Below are positions 55,418-64,000 of a stretch of 64,000 nucleotides of DNA, in pieces (position 1 is the first letter of the stretch; each line of letters starts with the position of its first letter). The notes beneath the pieces were generated by a model, which worked only from the letters and a program-made list of their open reading frames with translations, was not told where the DNA came from and made no database searches. The stretch comes from Xanthostigma xanthostigma (taxonomy: Eukaryota; Arthropoda; Insecta; Raphidioptera; Raphidiidae). The DNA lies in contig OY754470.1 in assembly GCA_963575645.1 (NCBI GenBank), positions 27,572,501-27,636,500 of the forward strand. The letters run 5' to 3'. The position numbers were made by a program, and so were the translations under genes.

Positions 55418-56761
55418 GCTGGCTACGGAGAGGTAGGGGTGACTCGGTGCAAAGCTGACAATTTGCAGAATAATAGGAGATAGTAAAAGTAAGTAAGGAA
55501 AAAATTGCCAGAAGACTAGGCGGAAGATAAAGAGCCGCCAGATGGCGCTAATGTTGCGAAAAATTTTGCAATAATTAAGTGACTCAGTGCACTTCTGGCA
55601 ATTTCTATACTTATTCTGTAATTCAAAACTATATTACCTGCAAAACGCCAGAAGGCTAAGTGGAAGAATGACAGAGATATTTAGGCAAATACATACCCTA
55701 TAAGCTATAAGGCAATTAATTAATCGTCATATGTTTTCATTAATAAAATTACGTTGTTTTAAATTACTTATTTCAGAACTTTGCAAAATGGTTAAATTGA
55801 AATAGTATTTTTTTTTTCAAAAACATGCCAATACTTTTAACCTTATTACTATGAAAATTTTTCACTTTTAAAACATTAACCACATAATAATTGAGTCACT
55901 TAAAATGACACCCGTACTTCCACCATATTTAGACTGGCACTCCCACCATCATCACTGTTGTGTAATGAGTTAGTTCAAATTTAAATGGCAGTGAAATTGT
56001 ATATAATCATCTTTCGTTTGTGCAATGCTTGTAATCACAAGGAAAAGTGGCTTATGCCAAATTGTTGGTAAAATAACCTACAGAAGACTTGAAAATTTAA
56101 AGACATAAAGACATTCGGTTGTTCGTTTCTCACTTTGCTTTCAAAGTTGTTGTTTTTTTTTTTTTTTTTTTGATGAATGACAAATAGAAAAAAACAATAT
56201 TTTTTCAATATTATGACACCACAGAAATTATCTCCTAGGCTTCAATTATAATTGAAGCCTAGGAGATAATCGAGTTTTTAACAACTGTTAACATCATTTT
56301 TTTTTCTAAAATCGACTCACGTGTTCCATTTTGAAAGCTTATTATTTTATTTTGTTTCAACCATAAAGATATTACAACGGAGTACGCGAGAGAGCAGTGA
56401 AAGTGTCTGCAATTAATAAAATTACGTCGTTATAACAATATATGACGATTAATTTTATTTCTATCAAAATGACATTAATAATTTTGAATATTTGTCGAAT
56501 GTAATTATTATATCATGTTTGAATTTGCAGGTAATCTAGACTCTAGTTTTGAATTACAGAATAAGTATAGAAATTGCCAGAAGTGCACTGAGTCACATAA
56601 TTATTGCAAAATTCTTCGCAGCATTAGCGTCTTCTGGCGACTCTTTATGTTCCGTCTAGTCTTCTGGCATTTTTTCTTTACTTACTTGTACTATATCTCC
56701 TATTATTCTGCAAATTTTCAGCTTTGCAGCGAGTCATCCCTACCCCTCTGTAGCCAGATCT
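55418..56761. mobile_element. 1.34-kb foldback element with central perfect palindrome
   Basis: Outer arms of about 230 bp (from AGCTGGCTACGGAGAGGTAG at 55418; mirrored right arm from about 56524 to CTCTGTAGCCAGATCT at 56761) share AATAATAGGAGATA, GCCAGAAGACTAG, AGTGACTCAGTGCACTTCTG and TTATTCTGTAATTCAAAACT. A second inverted block (ATTAATAAAATTACGT / TATGACGATTAAT) lies inside. Near the middle, 56227-56270 is a 44-bp perfect palindrome (ATTATCTCCTAGGCTTCAAT and its mirror). The left half is longer by about 300 bp. No coding capacity. Confidence 0.8.
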
Positions 56762-57089
56762 TAGATCAATGGTGTGAGGCACGCCCATAGATCTATTAGA
56801 CTAGAGTACGCGAGTGAGCCGTGAAAGTGTCTGCAATTCAGAGAGAGAACAGTTCCTTATCTTTGTGGTAACTAATGATACAAAACAATGTTGATTTGAT
56901 ATCTGGTTTTCTGGGTTTTCTGCAGCGTTCTCTCTTTAAACTGAGGACATTTTCACTTATAGCAAGCATACGAACTAGCATGCTCTAGTTATTTCTATCT
57001 CTATGGGCACGCCTCGTCAACACTGCCACATTGGTAGATCTATTGTGTAGATCTGATTTGTTTATTCCTGAGCAAGGTAAATATGACTC
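56762..57089. repeat. Gene-free; partial repeat of 56380 text
   Basis: GAGTACGCGAGTGAGCCGTG at 56805 repeats GAGTACGCGAGAGAGCAGTG at 56381, followed in both by AAAGTGTCTGCAATT. No gene. Confidence 0.5.
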
Positions 57090-57669
57090 TTTATTGGGAA
57101 CTGGCTCCGTGCTCCGCTCAGAGCGAGTCGTTCAAACGAGCGACACTACTACTAGACAGTACGCACTACACAAGTGTGCAGACTGCAGAGGTGTGAACTA
57201 TCATCATGAAGTCATGTAGCATTGCACAGCATAATACACACACTCAGCTCTGAGTGCATTTTAATATAATTCTGATCTTATATTATTCGCATTTCTATAA
57301 AGTATAAAGCTGAACAATGTTAACGTTTATTATTACAATATTATATCATTGTCAACGACGTCAATGTGAATGGTTTAAATCACTATAAGCTTAATACAAT
57401 TACTCAAATCTTTGATTAACGTCTGATTAGAACTCTTTATTAATACAATTACACTAACAGAGTGCCATTCAACATTAAATGACTCAGCAAAACCTCAGTG
57501 GCCTGTGCTGTGTGCGGTCTGTAAATATGCGAATGAAACTGTACAGAACAGCTCTGCACAGAGCTATGGCTTTCGGAGTAAGTCATTCACAAAAAAAAGA
57601 GCGACTCGCTCTGCTCCGAGAAGGGAGTCGTTCATTATGAACGACTCGCTCAGGAGCGACACATCACTA
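57090..57669 (-). mobile_element. hAT MITE, truncated inverted copy of 24142-24751
   Basis: The right end CACATCACTA and the long block with CGGAGCAGAGCGAGTCGCTC-like text (in reverse), CAGAGCTGTTCTGTACAG and GACGTCAATGTGAATGGTTT match the element at 24142. The left end (minus-strand 3' end) breaks off at TTTATTGGGAACTGGCTCCG, about 30 bp short of the expected terminus, so one end is lost. Confidence 0.75.
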
Positions 57670-57730
57670 GAGGTAAAGGCTTTTAAAAAAGCTTAGAATG
57701 GTTCTGGAATCTGTATCCCAAACTTGATCG

Positions 57731-57780
57731 GGCGCTGGGAATGTGAGTCTAGTGCTCTGACTACTACGCTACACCGCTCG
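57731..57780 (-). repeat. tRNA-derived SINE head, copy 3
   Basis: GTGAGTCTAGTGCTCTGACT and ACTACGCTACACCGCTCG match the tRNA-like heads of the SINE copies at 2755 and 62345. The body is missing or unrecognisable. Confidence 0.6.
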
Positions 57781-58334
57781 GTAGGTAAGGTAACTAGTTT
57801 TTCCAATAACAACGGTCTTCAGACATTAACTGAGAACCATTCACTGACAGATATAATACTAATGTATTTCATGGATTTGCTACACACTTGATTCAATGAA
57901 AGAACATCGCTGCTCAATAGCTGAAAGGCCACAATGTAAAATATATTGTGTGTGGCGGTGTGCTAATTTAACTAATGTAATTGCCAATAGAACCTTGCTG
58001 GATTTACTGTATCCACTTACATAATCTGTCAAACCACGAAGAGATATTTTATTGATTATTCAAAGCGAAATATTCTTGTAAACTTGCTCTCTGTAATAGA
58101 ATTCTTTTCAAGAGACCTTGTAATAAGAGAATTGTAAGGAATGTTTATTTATATGTACGTAGTGGACACCGTAACTGGACACGTTTGCAATCGGGTTTAA
58201 CGTGGAAGAACGCAATACAATGGAGATGATATAGGTACATCAATGTTAACAAAACTTATTCGCAACACAGGTGCACGAAATACCTTAAAAAACAAACTAA
58301 CAAAAAAAAATACCTACGGGTGCGATACTGTGTT
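57781..58334. other. No gene recognised
   Basis: AT-rich, nothing supported. Confidence 0.35.
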
Positions 58335-59032
58335 AAGGCCGCTGCACACGAGGCTGGATTTGCCGCTAGATTCAGCCCCGGATCTACGATTTTTTCGAAC
58401 CGGGGCAGAAACTTGATAATAGCGCCCCCTCTCTCCAGCTTTTGAGATAAATTACTTAAAAAAACTCATAAATATATAATGGTCGGTATTTTTCGTGAAC
58501 GGGAAACTGTCAGAAAACAAGCAGATAGAGTAAATCGGAAAAAGGACAAATTAGATGTGGTTTTGGTACCCTCTAAAACTGCCGCCCGGGGCGGGTGCCC
58601 CGGTTTGCCCCCCCCCTCCTGGATCCGGGGCTGGCTAAATTCGACTACTAGTTTTCTAGCGCTGGTTGTCTTAATTGCTTTTATGTGCTCGCTTCACACG
58701 AGACGTCTTTTCAAGCTTGCTTTGGGAATAGATCTTGTGCGCGCGCAGTGACAGATCAAATATAAACACAGAGCAAAACGTTTCTGTTGTCTGGCTCCGA
58801 GCATAATGACGCCATGTTGGTTTGTGGGCGTTTGTTTATATCGCTCACGTGACAAGATACAGTTTACCGATTGCAGAGGACCTAGCAAGAAAAACAGCCC
58901 CTGTTCTAATTATAAATCTATCTTGTGAGCTAGCAGGCAATCCCGCAGTGACGTTATTTCCGGCCTCGTACCCAGCCTACCGGCCAGCAGAAGTCCTAGC
59001 AGTGTTTCCAGCCTCGTGTGCAGCGGCCTTTA
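58335..59032. mobile_element. MITE (AAGGCCGCTGC family), copy 2, inverted
   Basis: Ends AAGGCCGCTGCACACGAGGC and CCTCGTGTGCAGCGGCCTT are longer and better matched than in copy 1. Interior blocks GCTCGCTTCACACGAGACGT, TAAACACAGAGCAAAACGTT and TTGGTTTGTGGGCG are the reverse complement of copy 1 (47518-47958). The copy is interrupted by a second element at 58373-58633; without it the length is about 430 bp, like copy 1. Confidence 0.82.
58373..58633. mobile_element. hAT-like MITE nested in another MITE
   Basis: 261 bp with inverted ends CAGCCCCGGATC and GATCCGGGGCTG. It is flanked by GCTAGATT (58365-58372) and GCTAAATT (58634-58641), an 8-bp duplication with one difference. CAG/CTG ends plus 8 bp indicate hAT. 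The interior has C-rich runs (58607-58618). The 90-codon frame crossing both elements is an artefact. Confidence 0.82.
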
Positions 59033-60362
59033 AATAAATGTAGAAACAAGAGTTTGTTTCATTTAATTATTTTTTGAGATGAGAAAGTATTTTTGAAATA
59101 AAACTTTCTAGGGTCGGTATGGAAAATTGGCCTGTATTAGAACGCGTTTCCTTCTTTGATTTCAATCGGCAGTTGAGAGGAAAGAGTGAGAGAATCGTCT
59201 CTATTCTCTCTGTTAAGTGCGCATGCGTACTGTGTATTATCTAATCCTGAAATAATAACATCGTCAACAATTGCAAGAAACCTAAGAAGTGCGAGAGTCT
59301 CCAGACATTGTTTTTTTATTGTCGTTAAAGCTTTTTAAAAAATTGCACTATACATATTGAAACATTAACTTGGTAGTTACGATAGCTTCTCGTTAAGTCA
59401 AGGCCCGTTTTATCATAGCTTTCAAGTCTATTTCTTTCTTTTTGAGTAACGTCAACTGTAAACCTTAGTTTATTCTCTCTATGAAAAAAAAATAGTTTCA
59501 AACGATCGATTATTTTTCGAGCAGGATCGATTTCAAACTCTATCGTGCTTTTCTTATGAATAAATATGTATGTTCACAATCTAAGGTCATTGTTAAATGA
59601 GATTTTTTGACAATCCTTTCTGCAACCCGACATAAGTCTATGGCAAGTTATTCGCACAGTTACATACAGATAGAGATTTCTTTGTCAGTGAACATCTTTA
59701 ATCCCCTCTCATTTTTGCTCGTGACATGATGAAATGTGTTTCGTGGAACTGATGCAAAGGCCTTTGCGATATTTAATAAGGAATATGCCTTGGAAATCTT
59801 CGACGTTACTTTTGTCACATTCTGTAGTATAATAAAAAGTAAATAATATTTACAACAAAAATACAGATTTTGCGTGACTTTAAAATGCTTTTCATTAGTT
59901 TTGAGTAAACAAAGTGCTATTGTAGCAAAGGCAAAGGCGAACTGAAAAGAAAAAAAAATACAGTCACATAGATCATGTTTACGAGTGTTATGGTAGTGGT
60001 CTCGTGTTATTATTAGAACGTTATATCACTGCTGGAACGTTCTGTTCAACCACATATCACTAAACTGACTGGACAGAGATATTCTTAATCTTTAGCTTTA
60101 TTAACTTTAAGTGATATATTGCATTATATAAACTACTGTGTCATTATTAATTTTTTCATTTTACTCATCTTGCACACTTACGGTCGTTTGTTTTCATGTT
60201 GGTTTGTGATTGGTCAGAATAATGGTTTAGTGAAATCTCGTTGCAAGTTGAGAAACGTACTTGATTTAGAAATTATCTAAATTTGCTAATGAAGTAGTTT
60301 ATAGGAATATATATTTTTTTTTAATTGAAAAATAAGTATAGCTAATTTGTAATTATTTGAAA
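59033..60362. repeat. Gene-free; contains CACAATCTAAGGTCATTGTC family copy 3
   Basis: The copy at about 59490-59640 reads TTATTTTTCGAGCAGGATCG and TTCACAATCTAAGGTCATTG, then GACAATCCTTTCTGCAACCC. No supported gene. Confidence 0.5.
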
Positions 60363-60712
60363 CTAGCGGTCCGGTCTGGCTTCGCGCGAATGTGTAGTTT
60401 GCCACCGTTTTTTCGTCGACCTACGTTACAAAATTGGTCTCTACGAAAAGCGTTTTTATTTTAACGCGATAATAACAAATAATAAAAAAGCACGAAAATT
60501 ATTGTTTGGTATTAATCATGTTTTCTACCAAGTGCCAAGTGAAAAAACAGTGCAAATTTTAACGCGGTAATTAATATATAGCCTACGTCGATACTGACGA
60601 TCCATTCTAAATATTGGTGAAAAAAAATTTGAAATCAGATGAGTGGTTTTGGGGATTACAGCTCCTGCATCCAAACTTAAAAACTTTACAGATAAGTTAA
60701 AAATATAATATG
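60363..60712 (-). mobile_element. Helitron 3' end, minus strand, 5'-truncated
   Basis: ACTAGCGGTCCGGTCTGGCT is the reverse complement of a Helitron terminus (GGACCGCTAGT, identical to the end at 32621-32631). TATATAGCCTACGTCGATAC and GGTGAAAAAAAATTTGAAAT with GAGTGGTTTTGGGGATTACA follow, which is typical interior text of non-autonomous Helitrons in Lepidoptera. The TCTATACTAATA start is not found. Confidence 0.65.
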
Positions 60713-61541
60713 TGTAATGTTCACTTAGGTTTGTTGAAATATCTATATAAACTTTTGGCAATTGATTTCTTAGATTTTCTGTTGCTTTTTATAATTTTTA
60801 TTTTAGTTTGTAATAAACTACAATATTTCATGACTTTTTGTACTTCGAGGACCTCAGATAGGAAAAATGTTGTGAAACTGTGAAAAGAGGATTTATGCTA
60901 AATTAGTGCCAATCCCGATTTGTGATGTAACGGTGTAAAATCTACTTGTAGTTTCAAATCATGCAGACATTAACTAATTATATTTTTTGTAACACCAGCT
61001 CTTTTAGAGGAAGGTTTTAAACAATTTTAGTAAATAAGAAAAATAAAAAAAAAACATTTACAATAATATATTATACAAACCTAAATTTAATAATAGACGC
61101 GTATCTCTGTTTTCGAGCGTTTTTAGTTTACAATATCCATCTAAATTCAATGAAGGATAAAATCAATGCAAGGTCTAATAGATTGAAAAATAATGCGGAG
61201 CACATATAAAATATTTGATAAATGTGAATATCTCTGAGAGAAGATTTACGACAATAGGCGGAGAGTATACAGTACGAGATTGTGATTCGAACGATATTCC
61301 AAATCGATGAGCCAGTTCGTGTGGAAATTGTCATTCGATTTCCGATTGCTGATAGAAGAAAAGATAAATATAGGACATGTGCTGAGAGTCGGATAGTTGT
61401 CTCTACATGATTCATTATTTAATTAAAAGTTCAATATATTTTATACATACATTTTCTAAATGATATTTATATATTATAATTTATTTAATTACTTTAATTA
61501 CAGAGCTAACAGACTATGTTCTGATACGAATAAATATTTTT
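60713..61541. other. No gene recognised
   Basis: AT-rich; the minus-strand frame at 61128-61415 (95 codons) is hydrophobic in parts but carries no family motif or splice context I can support. Confidence 0.35.
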
Positions 61542-62130
61542 ACCATTCCTACCCACAAGTGGAGAATGTCACTTTATAAATTTTACAATATCTTTTCGTT
61601 TTGAGATCCCTCGACAATGTCTGTCTGTGAACACGACCCAGGGCAAACATATGAGCGGATTGAAACAAAATTTTGGGAGGATGTTTGATAAGCAAGTATG
61701 AAGAGCCCTATTGTTTTTGGAGAAAATCGGCGCATGCACAGAAGAACGATATTTTTTATATAATAAGTACTGGTATACTTTCTATAACGGCTTATTATTC
61801 TATTTATTTTTTCAAAAAAATTTGCTTAAAAATTTGTTTTTTCTAAGCATTATAGTTTCGGAAATATTTTGAAAATAAAAAAAAATCAGCTGTTCTTTTG
61901 TTCTCTAGATCTGTCAGAAAGAAATTAGTTAAGCATGCTTTGATTAATTTTTTCATGACGAGGAACATATTATGTGGGTAACCATGGCAACGAATAGCAA
62001 ATATCATTTATTATTTATCCGTGTCACCTCACGGGATATCAGAAATTTGATTTTCTTTATTAAACTATATCAAATGTCAATAATTTAAAGTTTGAATGGT
62101 CTTGTCGCCCAATTGGCTGAAATTTTTTTA
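61542..62130. repeat. Dispersed repeat, copy C of the 43645 family
   Basis: CCATTCCTACCCACAAGTGG, CGTTTTGAGATCCCTCGAC, TGAGCGGATTGAAACAAAAT, GCGCATGCACAGAAGAACGA and CCGTGTCACCTCACGGGATA align in order with copy A, with two internal deletions. Confidence 0.7.
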
Positions 62131-62344
62131 TAATTACATAGCTTAACTTAATGACCAAAAATTAATCAAAATATTTGCTGAAAACGGTAAATTACTATCA
62201 ATATAATATAAAATCTGAACCAGGGTATAAAAAAAAATAGAAAATTTTCACTTTCTATAATAAATCAATATAAAAACTATAGGTATGATGAGAATAGTAT
62301 TTACTTAAAATTCCAGAAATAATTTAATACCTTAATGGGCAAAT

Positions 62345-62571
62345 GAAGGAATAGGCCACAGCCTTGAATAAAGAACCATTTGGATATTTATCTGAAATTA
62401 TTGAAGGAAACTACGTATAACTTCAATAAGATCACCGGTACAGGAATTACCGTTTCTCAGCGAGAGACAGCAGGAAAAAATCTCATCCACATCTACCCCC
62501 GCCGGGATTCGAATCAAGTACCTCCCGAGTACGAGTCTATAGTGTTCCCACCACTACGCCCCACCGCTCGA
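62345..62571 (-). mobile_element. tRNA-derived SINE, copy 2
   Basis: Same orientation and structure as 2755-2976. On the minus strand: CGAGCGGTGGGGCGTAGTGG (A-box region), then GATTCGAATCCCGGCGGGG (B-box region), then the body down to GGTTCTTTATTCAAGGCTGT. The two copies are diverged at many sites, implying an old family. Confidence 0.8.
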
Positions 62572-62775
62572 CTAAAGAAGATTAATTACTTTAAATAGTT
62601 TTCACCGGAATATTTTAAAACTGCACCGACAGTATAATACTGTCTAATATTTCCTTTGAATTTACAAGATTGGTAATGCATCTATGTAGAGAATAATAGA
62701 TGAATAGCGAAAGCTGAGCTTTAAGACGCTCCAATACTTATACGTTAATGTGTGACGGTTGGTATCCGTGTATAG

Positions 62776-63318
62776 CAGAGGTGGGTAACTTTTTTCATCA
62801 TCGGGCCAACTTTCAATTTTCATATGACGATGCGAGCCAAAATAGATTGAATTATTTAGTCCTTGCGTTGCCAGGGTATATCATATACCTCACAACATTT
62901 TTCGTGAAAATCAATGGAAATTTTTGGGTAAGAGAGATACCCTGCACGCCAAATTAATTGCTACCAAAAATTATTTGCCTAATTAAAATTGTTAAATTAT
63001 TTGAATAGGAAAACTGTTAACAAAGTAGAAAATAAAAATAATAAATACATATTTGCCTCAATTGGAATACATTATAAATAAAATTAAAAACTTGTAACTA
63101 ATGAACATTTTTATTATCATGTAAAAAAATGAATGCAATAAACTTTTTACTCAATCTTCAGTGTGATGGATTAAATTTATTGCGTCATCTTTCGCGCATA
63201 ACTTTACTACGCCGCATTCTCGTCACACTGTAGCACAATTTTTCATTTATGCCGCGGGCCAATTTTAACATCGTAACGGGCCGGACCTTGCCCGCGGGCC
63301 GGCAGTTGCCCATCACTG
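62776..63318. mobile_element. hAT element with perfect 8-bp TSD
   Basis: 543 bp, ends CAGAGGTGGGTAACTT and AGTTGCCCATCACTG (inverted, few mismatches), flanked by GTGTATAG at 62768-62775 and 63319-63326. CAG-N-GGTGGGCAA is a widespread hAT terminal motif. A subterminal CGGGCC(A/G)-rich part (63245-63300) is GC-rich. No transposase frame. Confidence 0.9.
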
Positions 63319-63326
63319 GTGTATAG

Positions 63327-64000
63327 AGAGTACTTATACGATAGCTACACTGTAGCATAGGAGAATGGCATAGGCGCGATGCAATAGTTTCTCGAAGATA
63401 AAAGCAGTAAATCTCTAAATTCGATCTGGTGCGACGACCATAAATATCCAGACGTTGCAGACGCGATCGAGAAATAACGTTAAACGCTTTATATCCACCC
63501 ACCTATCGTCCTGCCATACCTACTGCTGCTGCAACACTAGATTGTACCTATATACATGTGTACACTTATATGTGGCACGTTTCGCCTCTCCGAACACACC
63601 TAATCATTATTGTAACCGGGTTTAAAAAAGCAACACAAATAAAGCTCCGTCTCATTATTTCCTCTAATTAATTATTTTATTTGGATCTTAAATTTGTAAG
63701 ATGTTTAAAAGCAGCCACGTAACAAGGGCGTGTCAATCGGGGCCCGCGCAAACCCAGGAGCCTGCAATCAGCCATGCGGTTATGATTTTTAACTTCTCGC
63801 TATAAAAAAGTCAAAATTAAAAAAAAAAATGGGAAGTTATTGTTTTCACCCTGATTTTCGAAAATCGAACTTTCGTTAAATCTCGACGCTTTGAGGTCCT
63901 TGGAAGCTATTCTGACTATTTTGGGATGATGTCTGTAGAGCTGTGTGGGCGTGTGTGTATGTATGTAAACTTCTTATATCTTTTGAACGGAGTGTCCGAT
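63327..64000. other. No gene recognised
   Basis: The minus-strand frame 63185-63502 runs from here into the hAT element and is therefore not a genuine end; its upstream part is unrecognised. The window ends in text (CTTTTGAACGGAGTGTCCGAT) that looks like the start of another dispersed repeat. Confidence 0.35.

Noticed and set aside
56515..56790. 91-codon frame
   Set aside because: Lies in the right arm of the 1.34-kb foldback element; its mirrored arm does not keep a frame.
58479..58751. 90-codon frame
   Set aside because: Crosses the border of the nested hAT element into the outer MITE, so it is an artefact of insertion.
63185..63502. 105-codon minus-strand frame
   Set aside because: Half of it is the hAT element 62776-63318; the remainder shows no recognisable motif.

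Overview
This is a gene-poor, AT-rich, repeat-dominated stretch of a eukaryotic nuclear genome, most probably an insect and, I infer, a moth or butterfly (Lepidoptera). The inference rests on an insect-type gustatory receptor gene with phase-0 introns, several Helitron termini of the kind common in lepidopteran genomes (5' TCTATACTAATA, 3' hairpin followed by CTAG-T), repeats starting AACCGACTTCAACAAAAAGG, a palindromic repeat family with the AAAGCGT/CTTTTTAG core, and many hAT-like and foldback MITEs. No bacterial signature (operons, ribosome binding sites) is present.

Only one host gene can be reconstructed with confidence: a four-exon gustatory receptor at 26089-29311 (+), 374 residues with seven hydrophobic segments and a TNAVVIIQF terminal signature. 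A second, much weaker candidate is a two-exon secreted-protein-like gene on the minus strand at 39508-40458.

The largest single feature is a 7.4-kb Ty3/gypsy-type LTR retrotransposon at 15298-22712. Its two 1180-bp LTRs look identical. It has a tRNA-Lys primer binding site, an intact gag, an intact pol (protease, RT, RNase H, integrase) in the -1 frame, a GGGAAAC slippery heptamer followed by a hairpin, a polypurine tract and a 4-bp target duplication (CTAC). It has every sign of a very recent insertion.

The rest is layered mobile DNA. 0-10 kb: a hAT element with an 8-bp TSD and a transposase C-terminal remnant, a tRNA-derived SINE, a hairpin element, a 142-bp tandem duplication, a 5'-truncated LINE inserted in an older repeat. 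10-15 kb: four long-TIR/foldback MITEs. 22.7-32 kb: a hairpin element copy, a hAT MITE with perfect 8-bp TSD, the receptor gene with repeat-filled intron 1. 32-38 kb: a Helitron carrying a decayed tRNA-Lys(CTT), a TA-flanked MITE, tandem and foldback repeats. 38-51 kb: two solo LTRs of one family in opposite orientation, one of them split by a decayed piggyBac element with intact terminal repeats, plus foldbacks and a duplicated palindrome module. 51-64 kb: a degenerate ~156-bp tandem array, a 1.34-kb foldback with a 44-bp perfect palindrome inside, MITE-in-MITE nesting, and further hAT, SINE and Helitron copies. Many families have two or three copies in this window, so boundaries could be judged by comparing copies.
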